From contig JALHQN010000006.1 in assembly GCA_022841915.1 (NCBI GenBank), forward strand, positions 1 to 64,000: DNA of 64,000 bases. Direction: 5' to 3'. Position 1 is the stretch's first letter. Each line of letters starts with the position of its first letter. Below, piece after piece: positions 28,263 through 36,803 of this stretch. This DNA comes from Burkholderiales bacterium (GTDB lineage: Bacteria; Pseudomonadota; Gammaproteobacteria; Burkholderiales; WYBJ01). A model generated the notes under the pieces. The model saw only the letters and a program-made list of their open reading frames with translations. It ran no database searches and had not been told where the DNA came from. The position numbers and the translations under genes are program-made.

Positions 28263-29003
28263 ATGCGTTTAGCGGGTAAGGTAGCGATCATCACGGGCGC
28301 GGGTCGGGGCATCGGACAGGCTACGGCGATCAAGTTCTCCCAGGAAGGCGCCATCGTGGCGGTTTGCGATATCGACGAAGGCACGGCCGTCGACACGGTG
28401 CGATTGATCGAGGCGATGGGCGGCAAAGCGCTGTCGTTTCGGGTGGATGTGACAGATCGCACGAGCATCCAGATCATGGTGGCCGAGGTCCACGCCCGCT
28501 GCGGAAAAATCGACATCCTGGTGAACAACGCCGGCATCGTCGCCGACGCGCAACTGAAGAACATGACCGAGGAGCAGTTCGACCGGGTCATCGACATCAA
28601 TCTCAAGGGCACCTACAACTGCACCAAGGCGGTTGTCGACATCATGCTGGAGCAGCAGTCCGGCGTCATACTGAATGCGTCCTCCATCGTGGGCTTGTCC
28701 GGGAACTTCGGTCAGACGAACTATGCCGCGAGCAAGTTCGCAGTGATCGGGATGATGAAAACCTGGGCGCGCGAACTGGGTAAGCGCGGGATTCGCGCCA
28801 ATGCGGTGTGTCCCGGCTTCGTGAGCACATCGATCATCGAGCAGATTCCGGAGAAAGTCATCGACGCCCTGGAAGCGAAAGTGCCGCTGGGCCGTCTGGG
28901 CAAACCCGAGGAAATCGCCAACGCCTATGCTTTTCTCGCCTCGGACGAGGCGAGCTATATCAACGGGGCAGTGTTGGAAGTCAGCGGTGGGCTGACGATC
29001 TAG
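28263..29003 (+). CDS. Short-chain dehydrogenase/reductase (FabG-like)
   Basis: A 246-residue classical SDR. The cofactor motif TGAGRGIG, NNAG (in LVNNAGIVADAQL), the active-site Ser (NASSIVG) and Y-x3-K (YAASK) are all present. The protein resembles 3-oxoacyl-ACP reductases closely (KVPLGRLGKPEEIA, YINGAVLEVSGG). As it stands alone with an AGGGAG ribosome site, and not in a fab cluster, its role may be in polyhydroxyalkanoate or another 3-oxoacyl metabolism. It converges on mtnA. Confidence 0.92.
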   Translation: MRLAGKVAIITGAGRGIGQATAIKFSQEGAIVAVCDIDEGTAVDTVRLIEAMGGKALSFRVDVTDRTSIQIMVAEVHARCGKIDILVNNAGIVADAQLKNMTEEQFDRVIDINLKGTYNCTKAVVDIMLEQQSGVILNASSIVGLSGNFGQTNYAASKFAVIGMMKTWARELGKRGIRANAVCPGFVSTSIIEQIPEKVIDALEAKVPLGRLGKPEEIANAYAFLASDEASYINGAVLEVSGGLTI

Positions 29004-29057
29004 CGCGGTTGGTTTGGGCAGACCCCGGTCTCGTCTCGGCAAACTCGTACGCAGAGT

Positions 29058-30113
29058 TCATGGGTTTGGGGTCGAGGCCAGCAAAGCGGTGATCGATGTC
29101 GTGTAGGGCCCCCGGGCAATGCCGCGCTCGGTTATCAACGCGCTGACCAATTCGGCAGGCGTGACGTCGAAGGCCGGATTACGCGCCCGGATCCCGGGAG
29201 GAGCCCAGATGCGATCGCCGAATCCGAATACTTCGTCGGCGCTGCGCTCCTCGATGGGGATGTCCTTGCCCGTCTGCAAAGACGAGTCGATCGTGGCTAC
29301 GGGACAAGCGACATAGCAGGGAATGCCGTGTCGCTGGGCCAGCACGGCCACTTGGTAGGTACCGATCTTGTTCGCCACGTCGCCATTGGCTGCGACTCGG
29401 TCGGCACCCACGATCACGGCATCGATGCCGCCCTGGCTCATGAGATAGCCGGCCGCGCTGTCCGCGATGAGCGTGACCGGTATGCCTTCTTGTTGCAGTT
29501 CCCACGCGGTGAGGCGCGCCCCTTGCAGAAAAGGTCGCGTCTCGTCGGCGATGACTTCGACTTTCTTCCCCGCGGCGATGGCCGAGCGCACGATGCCGAG
29601 CGCGGTGCCGTGACCGGCGGTCGCCAGCGCCCCCGCATTGCAGTGCGTGAGTACCACGCATCGGTCGGGCAAGAGCGCAGCACCCAGGCGTCCCATCGCC
29701 TGGTTCGCAGCGATGTCTTCGGCGTGGATGGCAAGCGCCTCGGTGAGCAAACGTTGCGCGACATCGTGCGCCGACATCGGGCTTTGCTGCCACCGTGAGC
29801 GCATGCGCTCGAGCGCCCAGCGAAGATTCACCGCGGTCGGGCGGGTGAGGATCAGCAGTTCGAACGCCTGCTCCAGCGAACTCGGCATGTCCCGGCCGAG
29901 TGACCGGGCTTCCTGCGCTGCCAGCGCGATCCCATAAGCGGCCGCGCAGCCGATCGCCGGCGCCCCGCGGACGACCATCGTGGCGATGGCCGACGCGACT
30001 TCGACCACGGAGGTGCAGCGGACATACTCGAAGCGACGCGGGAGCAGGCGCTGATCGATGAGTTCGAGGGCGCCCTCGCGCCAGCGCAGTGTTTCCACCC
30101 GTTGTGTCGACAT
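29058..30113 (-). CDS. mtnA: S-methyl-5-thioribose-1-phosphate isomerase
   Basis: A 351-residue aldose-ketose isomerase of the methionine-salvage pathway, converting methylthioribose-1-phosphate to methylthioribulose-1-phosphate. The motif VRGAPAIGCAAAYGIA, the catalytic Cys158 (THCNAGALATAGHGTALG) and Asp238 (IVGADRVAANGDVANKIGT) are intact. Its ATG overlaps the stop of the aldolase-SDR fusion by one base (TGATG), so the two are translationally coupled. This places the aldolase right after MtnA in a likely pathway. Confidence 0.94.
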   Translation of the reverse strand: MSTQRVETLRWREGALELIDQRLLPRRFEYVRCTSVVEVASAIATMVVRGAPAIGCAAAYGIALAAQEARSLGRDMPSSLEQAFELLILTRPTAVNLRWALERMRSRWQQSPMSAHDVAQRLLTEALAIHAEDIAANQAMGRLGAALLPDRCVVLTHCNAGALATAGHGTALGIVRSAIAAGKKVEVIADETRPFLQGARLTAWELQQEGIPVTLIADSAAGYLMSQGGIDAVIVGADRVAANGDVANKIGTYQVAVLAQRHGIPCYVACPVATIDSSLQTGKDIPIEERSADEVFGFGDRIWAPPGIRARNPAFDVTPAELVSALITERGIARGPYTTSITALLASTPNP

Positions 30114-32083
30114 CAGATCACTCGCTCGTTGCCGCCGTCGATCGGCACCTGGGCGCCGGTCGTGCGCGAAAACACTTCGCTGCAGAGCGCGCGGACCAGG
30201 ACGGCGACATCGCGACTACGGACCTCGGTGCGCAGTACATTACGCTGACGGTATTGGTCGATCGTGAGTCCGTAGTGGGCTGCGCGAGCATGAAGCACCG
30301 CATCGCTCCACAGCGCGGTATCGAATACCGCATCCGGATGCACGACATTCACTCGGATTTTGTCCGCACCCCATTCCAATGCGGCCACCCTCGCCAGTTG
30401 CGTGAGTGCGGCCTTCGAAGCCGAATAGGCCGCCGCGCCCATCCCCGGTGCCGGCACGTTCTTGGAGCCGATCGCCACGACGCGCCCGCCACGCGGCGCC
30501 ATCTTGAGCAAGCCATGCGCGGCGCGCATCAGGGTGAAGTTCGCATCCAGATTGATGTTCATCACCTGGCGCCATTGATCGGATGTCGTTTCGGCGATCG
30601 GCGATCCGCCGGGAAAGACGCCCGCGTTGAGCACCAGCATGTCGAGACCGCCGAACCGCCGAACGGCGAGTTCGAGCGCCTGCGCAACGGCTGCCGTGGA
30701 GGTGATGTCGCATCGCATGCCGAGATAGTCGGCTCGCGGCAGGCTTTGCTCGACGGCGGCATCGATATCCAGGGCCACGACGGCTGCGCCTTGTTCGAGC
30801 AAGGCCTGGACGCACGCACGGCCGATCCCCGAAGCCCCCCCGGTGACCAGAGCGACCTCGCCGGCGAACGGCGCCGGACTGCCGCCCAGTTTGAGCTTTG
30901 CTTGTTCCAGTTCCCAGTATTCGACGTCGAAGACGTCTCTGGCGGGCAGAGCGCGATACGTGCCCAATGCACTGGCACGCAGCGCGATGGTCAAGGTGTG
31001 CTCGTAGATCTCGGCCGCCACGGCCGCGTCCTTCGCTGTGCGGCCGGCGGCGCACAGCCCGAGCTGCGGATCGAGCGCGATGCGGGGTGCCGGGTCCAGC
31101 ATCGTTTTCGGTTGCTTCGAGCGGCGTGCATTGCTTTGGAAGTACTTGGCGTAGGCGCGCGCGTAGGCTTGCACATCTCGGCCCACCATGGGAACACGCT
31201 TGGTGCGAATGCTGTGATCGGGAGTGGCGGGACCTTGCTCCGCAAGCGAGGCCAAGTTTTCCCGCCGACAAAACGATAGTGCGCTCGCCGACTGGACCGT
31301 CTGCAGAATCATCGGCGCACCTGCGTGCGTCGATATCTGCAGGCGCAAACGAGCGATCTCGTCTTGCAGGCGCGAGGCGGCTTGCTGCCGGGGCGCTGGA
31401 ATCGACCAGGCCTTCGCCCGCTTGAGATAACGTTCGGCGCGATCCACCAACGCGATCATGTGCTCGTAGGATTCGCGGGCGGAATCTGCGAAGGAGAAGA
31501 CCCCGTGGTTCAGCAGGATCATGCCGCGCGTTCTCGCGTTGCGCTGTTTGGGGAACTCGCGCGCGCACAGCTTCGCCAGATCGAAACCGGGCATGATGTA
31601 AGGGACGATCACCACTTCGTCGCCGTAGATGTCCTCGATGCGTTGCCTGCCGTGTTCCGTGTTGGTGATGGCCAGCACCGCATCCGCGTGGGTGTGATCC
31701 ACATAGCGATACGGCAAGATCGCATGCAGGATTGCTTCCACCGAAGGCGCGGGCGCCGAAGCGCGCAGGCGTTGTGCCAGCAACTCGTTCACCATCTCGG
31801 TATCCGACAACTCGCGTAACTCGGACAGGCGCACGAGGTAGTCCAGCCGAACGGGCGTGAAGCCAGGCACTTCGATGGTTTCGAGGTCCCAGCCGCTGCC
31901 TTTTACGTAGAGCACATTGGTTTCGTCGCCGAGGACGTTGCGTTCGCGCAGCTTGACCGACGTGTTGCCGCCGCCGTGCAGGACGAGCGTGCGGTCGCGA
32001 CCGAGCAGGCGAGACGTATACACGCGCAACGCAAGCGGGTCTGAGTACTGTGCGGCTTCGTGGTCGGACCAGAGGCTCTTCAT
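30113..32083 (-). CDS. Bifunctional class II aldolase / short-chain dehydrogenase
   Basis: A 656-residue fusion. Residues about 1-380 are a class II (zinc) aldolase with phosphate loop GGGNTSVK (37-44), metal ligands His130 and His132 (DHTHAD), and His193 (LLNHGVF). Residues about 405-656 are an SDR with TGGASGIG (414-421), LNAG, Ser540, and Tyr553/Lys557 (YSASK). The family includes rhamnulose-1-phosphate aldolase/lactaldehyde dehydrogenase fusions. No rhamnose genes are nearby; coupling to mtnA suggests cleavage of methylthioribulose-1-phosphate (or 5-deoxyribulose-1-phosphate) to DHAP plus an aldehyde, with the SDR domain acting on the aldehyde. That assignment is inference. Confidence 0.9.
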   Translation of the reverse strand: MKSLWSDHEAAQYSDPLALRVYTSRLLGRDRTLVLHGGGNTSVKLRERNVLGDETNVLYVKGSGWDLETIEVPGFTPVRLDYLVRLSELRELSDTEMVNELLAQRLRASAPAPSVEAILHAILPYRYVDHTHADAVLAITNTEHGRQRIEDIYGDEVVIVPYIMPGFDLAKLCAREFPKQRNARTRGMILLNHGVFSFADSARESYEHMIALVDRAERYLKRAKAWSIPAPRQQAASRLQDEIARLRLQISTHAGAPMILQTVQSASALSFCRRENLASLAEQGPATPDHSIRTKRVPMVGRDVQAYARAYAKYFQSNARRSKQPKTMLDPAPRIALDPQLGLCAAGRTAKDAAVAAEIYEHTLTIALRASALGTYRALPARDVFDVEYWELEQAKLKLGGSPAPFAGEVALVTGGASGIGRACVQALLEQGAAVVALDIDAAVEQSLPRADYLGMRCDITSTAAVAQALELAVRRFGGLDMLVLNAGVFPGGSPIAETTSDQWRQVMNINLDANFTLMRAAHGLLKMAPRGGRVVAIGSKNVPAPGMGAAAYSASKAALTQLARVAALEWGADKIRVNVVHPDAVFDTALWSDAVLHARAAHYGLTIDQYRQRNVLRTEVRSRDVAVLVRALCSEVFSRTTGAQVPIDGGNERVI

Positions 32084-32111
32084 CGGGCGCTCGGTGCAGG
32101 GGACGGCCGAT

Positions 32112-32129
32112 TATAATGCCGCGACCGTG
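32112..32129 (+). promoter_or_regulatory. -10 element very close to a GTG start
   Basis: A perfect TATAAT (32112-32117) lies only 9 bases before the GTG start of the GNAT gene, in the 43-base gap to the divergent aldolase gene. No Shine-Dalgarno is visible. Transcription starting at the usual distance would give a leader of only about 3 bases, i.e. a near-leaderless mRNA. No clear -35 is seen. Confidence 0.35.
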
Positions 32130-32570
32130 TCAACCGAACCTGCATTCCTCGTCGACGAAGTGAGCTGGGCCGATGCTGCCGAGCGGCTCGGTGCTGTTCG
32201 TCGGGACGTCTTCGTGCTGGAGCAGGCGGTGCCCGAAGAGCTCGAGTGGGACGGGCTCGACGTCGATTGCAGGCATGTGATGGCGACCGATGTTTGCGGT
32301 CTCCCCATCGGTACGGGGCGGCTCCTGCCCGATGGGCACATCGGCCGGATGGCCGTGGTCAAGGCCTGGCGCGGCAAGGGGGTGGGGCGGGCGTTGCTGG
32401 CCAAACTCGTCGAACTGGCGCGTCAGCGAGGCGATCGGGCGGTCGCATTGCATGCGCAGACACATGCAATCGGCTTCTATCGTCGCGCGGGCTTCGAGGT
32501 ATCGGGCGACGAATTCATGGAGGCGGGCATCCCGCACGTCGAGATGCGTCTGGTCCTTGCCGTCGGCTAA
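32127..32570 (+). CDS. GNAT family N-acetyltransferase
   Basis: A 147-residue acetyltransferase with the acetyl-CoA loop IGRMAVVKAWRGKGVGRALL (the R-x-x-G-x-G/A pattern) and a C-terminal HAQTHAIGFYRRAGFEVSGDEF. The start is GTG at 32127, chosen because conserved sequence begins there and no ATG is available. It resembles the ElaA/YjcF-like small GNATs of unknown substrate. It is divergent from the aldolase fusion and overlaps the NRDE gene end by four bases on the opposite strand. Confidence 0.86.
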   Translation: MSTEPAFLVDEVSWADAAERLGAVRRDVFVLEQAVPEELEWDGLDVDCRHVMATDVCGLPIGTGRLLPDGHIGRMAVVKAWRGKGVGRALLAKLVELARQRGDRAVALHAQTHAIGFYRRAGFEVSGDEFMEAGIPHVEMRLVLAVG

Positions 32571-33382
32571 GGGCGCCCGGCTATGTCAGCCGGTCGAAAG
32601 ATCGAATCGCCGTTGTCTTCCAGGTCGAATGTCAGAGAGGCGGCGTGTTGGGGCGTCCCGAACGGCCCGAAGCTGCGCTCTTCGATGACCACCCGGCCGC
32701 GCGCGTCGACCAGCAGCACGGTTGAAACGCGGGTTCCATAGCTTTCGGCGGCGATGAAGGGCGGAGAGAGCACCCGTTCCTGTGCCTGCCCTACGCCCGT
32801 GTCCGGAAGTTCGCTTTCCGGCGGCACTTCGCGTTTGCCAAGCGTGCCGAGCAGTTCGAGGATGATGGTGGGCGTCGTATCGGCGGTCAATTGCTCCAGT
32901 GCCTGCTTGCCCATCTGGACTTTGGGCCAGGGAGTGTCGAGCAAGTGGTTGGACAGACCGTGCACGCCTGCCTCGACGCGTTGCGGAGCGGATGCGCGAT
33001 TGGAGAGGTAGTAGAGCCCGGTGCGATCAGCCACCAGGAGATTGAATCCGTTGTACTCCTGCGCCGTGGGCTGCAGCGAATCGACGTATTGCGCGGCCGA
33101 TACGTTGCTCTCGAGATAGTCGGAAACGAGATGACCGCGGGAAGGTGCATCTTCCCGGTAGCTTTTGGCACGGCGGTAGTTGGTCAGGGCGGCCCAGCGG
33201 CCTTGTCGCGTGATGCCCAGCCAAGTGCCGCCCGCTCGGAGATCGCGGCCCCCCGCGATGTGGGAAGCATGCGGCCAGAACGAGAGCGGCGCGGCCGGTC
33301 GACCGTAGGATTCATCGCGATTCGCAGCGATGATCAGCGGATATCGAGGGTGATGTCCCAGGGCAAAAAGTATCAGGCACAC
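32567..33382 (-). CDS. NRDE family protein (TANGO2-like)
   Basis: A 271-residue protein of the NRDE/TANGO2 family: N-terminal MCLILFALGHHPRYPLIIAANRDE, with the Cys2 start and the ANRDE motif, then GGTWLGITRQGRWAALTNYR. The family is linked to haem handling in eukaryotes; the bacterial role is unclear. It starts 9 bases after the ygfZ stop codon, so the two form an operon, which fits a link to Fe-S or haem homeostasis. Confidence 0.9.
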   Translation of the reverse strand: MCLILFALGHHPRYPLIIAANRDESYGRPAAPLSFWPHASHIAGGRDLRAGGTWLGITRQGRWAALTNYRRAKSYREDAPSRGHLVSDYLESNVSAAQYVDSLQPTAQEYNGFNLLVADRTGLYYLSNRASAPQRVEAGVHGLSNHLLDTPWPKVQMGKQALEQLTADTTPTIILELLGTLGKREVPPESELPDTGVGQAQERVLSPPFIAAESYGTRVSTVLLVDARGRVVIEERSFGPFGTPQHAASLTFDLEDNGDSIFRPADIAGRP

Positions 33383-33391
33383 GGTTCAGGT

Positions 33392-34447
33392 TCAGGCGTT
33401 GAGGGGCAGTTTGTAGGGAAGATCCATCAACTGCAAGCGAGGGCCGTCGGCGGCGCCCAAGCGAAGCTCGGCATTATGCGCGAGATCCACATGCAAGCAG
33501 GCGAGCACATCGTATCCGCCGCCGGGTGCCGGTGCGTGTGCTGCGACCGAGCCCACCACTTGCGGTGGGGATGAAGCGGTCGCGCAGACATCCTGGGCAA
33601 GCAGGGGAGAGGTTTCGTCGTCGACGTGGGCAAGAAACATGCGCCGCTTGATTTCACCCCGGTATTGCGCCCGGGCGACGATCTCCTGACCCGGGTAGCA
33701 CCCCTTGGTGAAGCTTATGCCACCGATGAGTTCCAGGTTGAGCATCTGCGGCACGTACTTGTCCTGCGTCTCACGCTCAATGTCGGCGATACCGTTGCGG
33801 ACTGCGAGCCAGCGCCAGGGCGTCAGGTCGGTGATGATTGCTGCGCGCCCGGTCCGCTCCCAATCCGAGATGGCAGCGTCGACATCGGAATACACCAACT
33901 CATAGCGGCCGCCAGGCAAGCAAAGCACCTGATCGGGGCCCGCCCGGCGGGCCGGCCGGGTGAGGCTGTAATCGCCTGTGGGAATGTCGATGCCGCAGTC
34001 GTTGAGGATGCTCGCCGCTTGCGGACCGCCGATACCGAACCGAACGTACTGGTCGGAGACATCCGCCACCTTGAGTTTTGACCGAAGCACGAACATGGAT
34101 AGACGCTTGATCACTGAGGTCGCGATCGACCCGGGCAACTGGGCGAGGAATCCCTCTTCAATGCGCCACAGCAACAAGGTCGCCAGCATGCGGCCCTTGG
34201 GCGTGTTGTACGCGGCAAGCTGGCAATGTCGATCGGTCAGAGCCTTGATATCGTTGCTCAACTGGCCGTGCAGGAACGCTTCGGCATCGACGCCCGTGAA
34301 TGAACACAAGGCGTAGTCCGACAGATCGCACTGGAAAGCCCCGCTCCTTGCCTGATCCAGCGCGGCCGACTGTTCGGGGGCGGGTCGCTGAACGTCGGCT
34401 GCCCCATCCCGTGCGCGGCTCAGAAAATTGGCCCATCGATCGTTCAT
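33392..34447 (-). CDS. ygfZ: Folate-binding protein YgfZ (GcvT-like, Fe-S cluster repair)
   Basis: A 351-residue GcvT-related protein with the hallmark motif KGCYPGQEIVARAQYRG, whose Cys is needed for tetrahydrofolate-dependent Fe-S cluster synthesis or repair. The N-terminal folate-binding fold (CDLSDYALCSFTGVDAEAFLHGQLSND) is clear. The ATG at 34447 gives MNDRWANF; an ATG 21 bases upstream is also possible. It is co-transcribed with the NRDE gene. In many gammaproteobacteria ygfZ neighbours sdhE and ygfX; here a ygfX-like gene lies 3.7 kb away and no sdhE is present. Confidence 0.9.
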   Translation of the reverse strand: MNDRWANFLSRARDGAADVQRPAPEQSAALDQARSGAFQCDLSDYALCSFTGVDAEAFLHGQLSNDIKALTDRHCQLAAYNTPKGRMLATLLLWRIEEGFLAQLPGSIATSVIKRLSMFVLRSKLKVADVSDQYVRFGIGGPQAASILNDCGIDIPTGDYSLTRPARRAGPDQVLCLPGGRYELVYSDVDAAISDWERTGRAAIITDLTPWRWLAVRNGIADIERETQDKYVPQMLNLELIGGISFTKGCYPGQEIVARAQYRGEIKRRMFLAHVDDETSPLLAQDVCATASSPPQVVGSVAAHAPAPGGGYDVLACLHVDLAHNAELRLGAADGPRLQLMDLPYKLPLNA

Positions 34448-34521
34448 CCGTATATCCCGTGCGGTCATGTGCTGAAACGAGTGTTGCTGGCAGGCGGGCG
34501 ATAGAACGCCCACTATCGAAA

Positions 34522-34550
34522 ATTATACTCCGCGTAGCGTAGCCCAAAGG
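34522..34550 (-). promoter_or_regulatory. Candidate promoter of ygfZ
   Basis: On the minus strand a perfect TATAAT (plus-strand 34522-34527) lies about 75 bases upstream of the chosen ygfZ start. The hexamer CCTTTG at -35 spacing is weak. The region to the divergent secretion operon is about 210 bases. Confidence 0.4.
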
Positions 34551-34658
34551 TCATAGTCCGTCGGCAAGTCTATACCCAGTCGGTGCGCGACGGATATGCT
34601 GAGTCAATAGTTTCTACGGTGAGGAGGCATCCGGCCAGCACCGGATCGCGAGCTACCC

Positions 34659-36803
34659 GTGTCCGTGTCCCCCTTGCATCTGGCAATCAAGCCGGCGTCC
34701 TTCGTCTGGACGCTCGAGTCCGTTAGCAGCGACCTTCGCCTGCCTTTCTCGTGCGGCTTGCTCAAGCGTCGATATCCCCCGCCGTACGACTCCTTGTCCA
34801 TGAAGGTTGCCATCCAGGCGCTCGGGGCGGAAGTCGAACTCGTCCGGGGCAGCTTGCAGGAACTCGAATCCGGGGCCGGTTCTTGGTTTGCATTGATTGA
34901 CGATTCGGCTCGCGAATCGCCCTCGAAGACGAGCGGACTGCCGGCTGCAGAGGTCGGAGCCGAATCGCGCGAGTGCCGTGTGGCGCGCATCTGCGCCGCG
35001 GATAGCGAAGGCGTGACCATGCTGCACGACGGATGCTCGACCGAAGCACGGTTGTCGACAGGAGAGTTCACTCGGCTCTATCGCGGCGTCGCGTTGCGGG
35101 CACGGCAGGCCGAGCGTGCGGATCCCGTAGATATCGACGCGGACATGCCTTCGGCCAAGTTCGGATTTCGCTGGTTCGCGCGCGAGATGCTGCGGTATCG
35201 CAAGGTCTGGCGCGATGTGCTGCTCGCATCGCTCGCCATCCAACTGCTTGCCTTGCTGGTGCCCCTGCTCACGCAAACGGTGATCGACAAGGTCATCACG
35301 CATCGGACATCGAGCACGCTGGTCGTCGTGAGTGCCGCCCTAGTGCTGATTGCGGCGTTCTCGGCCGTCTTGTCGTGGATCAGGCAATACTACGTTCTGC
35401 ATGCCGGCACACGAATCGACGCCGTCCTGGGCGCCGAGGTGTTCGAACACCTGTTGCGCCTGCCTGCCCGATACTTCGAGCGCCGATCCACCGGGGTGCT
35501 CGTCGCGCGCCTGCAAGGCATCGAAACCATACGCGAGTTCTTGGCCGGTGCATCGATCACGCTTGTTCTCGATCTGCCGTTCATGGCGGTCTTCGTTGCC
35601 GTAATGCTGTACTACAGCCCACTGCTCACGGCGATCGCGCTCGGCGTATTGGCTTTGCTGATCGTCGTGAGCCTGGCGGTCACGCCTCTGCTGAGGCGAC
35701 GCATCGACCAGCAGTTCCTCGCCGGTGCGAGACATCAGGCGTTCGTGACCGAGCGTTTGGCTGCCATCGAAACGGTGAAGTCCCTGCAACTCGAGCCCGT
35801 GCTCAGTCGTCGTTTCGACGCATTGTTCTCCGCGGCCTTGGCCGCGGGATTCCGCACTCGCCAAGTGGCGAACAGCTTGAATGTGAGCGTGCAGTTTCTG
35901 GAGCAGATTCTCGCGCTGTCGATCCTGTGCGCAGGCGCCTGGCTCGTCGTCGATGGCGCGGGATTCACGGTGGGGGCGCTCATCGCCTTCCAGATGTTCG
36001 CGGCTCGTCTGACCGCACCCGTGCTGAGAATCGCCGGCCTATGGCAGGAGTTCCAGCAGGTGCACATCGCTGTGCGTCGCCTGGCCGACATCATGGATGT
36101 GCCCAAGGAGCCTTGGCGCGCGCATCCTGTCCGAGCTTCGAGCGGCGAGGGCAGGCTGCGATGCGTCGGCCTGGGGTTTCGGTATGGCGACGGACCGTGG
36201 ATCGTAAGGAATCTGTCCTTCGAGATTCATCCGGGCCAGTGCACTGCCTTGATCGGCGGATCGGGTACGGGCAAAAGTACGCTCGCGCGGTTGCTGCAAG
36301 GGTTCTATCTGCCGTTGGAAGGCACGATCGAGATCGACGGCATCGATATCACCCACATGGCTGCCAATGAGTTGCGAAGCCACTTCGGCGTGGTCCCCCA
36401 AGAGACACGCCTGTTCGCGGGATCCCTCCTCGACAACCTGATGGAGGCGGAGCCGTCGGCCAGCTTCGACGATGTCGTACGAGCATGCGAGTTCGCGCAC
36501 CTGCACGAGGTCATCGAAGCCATGCCGGAAGGGTATCTCACGCGGATCGGCGAGAACGGCGCGGGACTCTCGGGCGGACAGAAGCAGCGGTTGGCAATCG
36601 CTCGCGCCTTGCTCAAGCGGCCCCGCATCCTCGTGTTCGACGAGGCCACCGCGAGCCTGGATCCGACACTTTCCGACGAAATGATCGAGACAGCCAATCA
36701 ACTGCAGGGAGCGATCGCAGTGCTGTTCATAGGCCATCGTCTGCCGGAGCAGCTACGCTGCGCCAGCGTCATTCGGCTCGACATGCCAGGGGGGTGGCAA
36801 TGA
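34659..36803 (+). CDS. Type I secretion ABC transporter (HlyB-like permease/ATPase)
   Basis: A 714-residue inner-membrane exporter. The first about 130 residues are a C39-peptidase-like domain lacking the catalytic cysteine, as in HlyB-type transporters whose substrates are not cleaved. Next is the six-helix ABC membrane domain (e.g. LLASLAIQLLALLVPLLTQTVID). The ATPase domain has Walker A GGSGTGKST, signature LSGGQKQRLAIARAL, Walker B ILVFDEATASLD and the switch His (FIGHRLPEQ). The GTG start is tentative. It overlaps the HlyD-type gene by ATGA. No RTX-type substrate or TolC gene is adjacent. Confidence 0.93.
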   Translation: MSVSPLHLAIKPASFVWTLESVSSDLRLPFSCGLLKRRYPPPYDSLSMKVAIQALGAEVELVRGSLQELESGAGSWFALIDDSARESPSKTSGLPAAEVGAESRECRVARICAADSEGVTMLHDGCSTEARLSTGEFTRLYRGVALRARQAERADPVDIDADMPSAKFGFRWFAREMLRYRKVWRDVLLASLAIQLLALLVPLLTQTVIDKVITHRTSSTLVVVSAALVLIAAFSAVLSWIRQYYVLHAGTRIDAVLGAEVFEHLLRLPARYFERRSTGVLVARLQGIETIREFLAGASITLVLDLPFMAVFVAVMLYYSPLLTAIALGVLALLIVVSLAVTPLLRRRIDQQFLAGARHQAFVTERLAAIETVKSLQLEPVLSRRFDALFSAALAAGFRTRQVANSLNVSVQFLEQILALSILCAGAWLVVDGAGFTVGALIAFQMFAARLTAPVLRIAGLWQEFQQVHIAVRRLADIMDVPKEPWRAHPVRASSGEGRLRCVGLGFRYGDGPWIVRNLSFEIHPGQCTALIGGSGTGKSTLARLLQGFYLPLEGTIEIDGIDITHMAANELRSHFGVVPQETRLFAGSLLDNLMEAEPSASFDDVVRACEFAHLHEVIEAMPEGYLTRIGENGAGLSGGQKQRLAIARALLKRPRILVFDEATASLDPTLSDEMIETANQLQGAIAVLFIGHRLPEQLRCASVIRLDMPGGWQ

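Noticed and set aside
30113-32083. Rhamnose-catabolism aldolase/lactaldehyde dehydrogenase
   Set aside because: The fusion architecture allows it, but no rhamnose isomerase, kinase or transporter gene is nearby and the gene is coupled to mtnA; the thio-sugar role was preferred, with the rhamnose role kept as an alternative.
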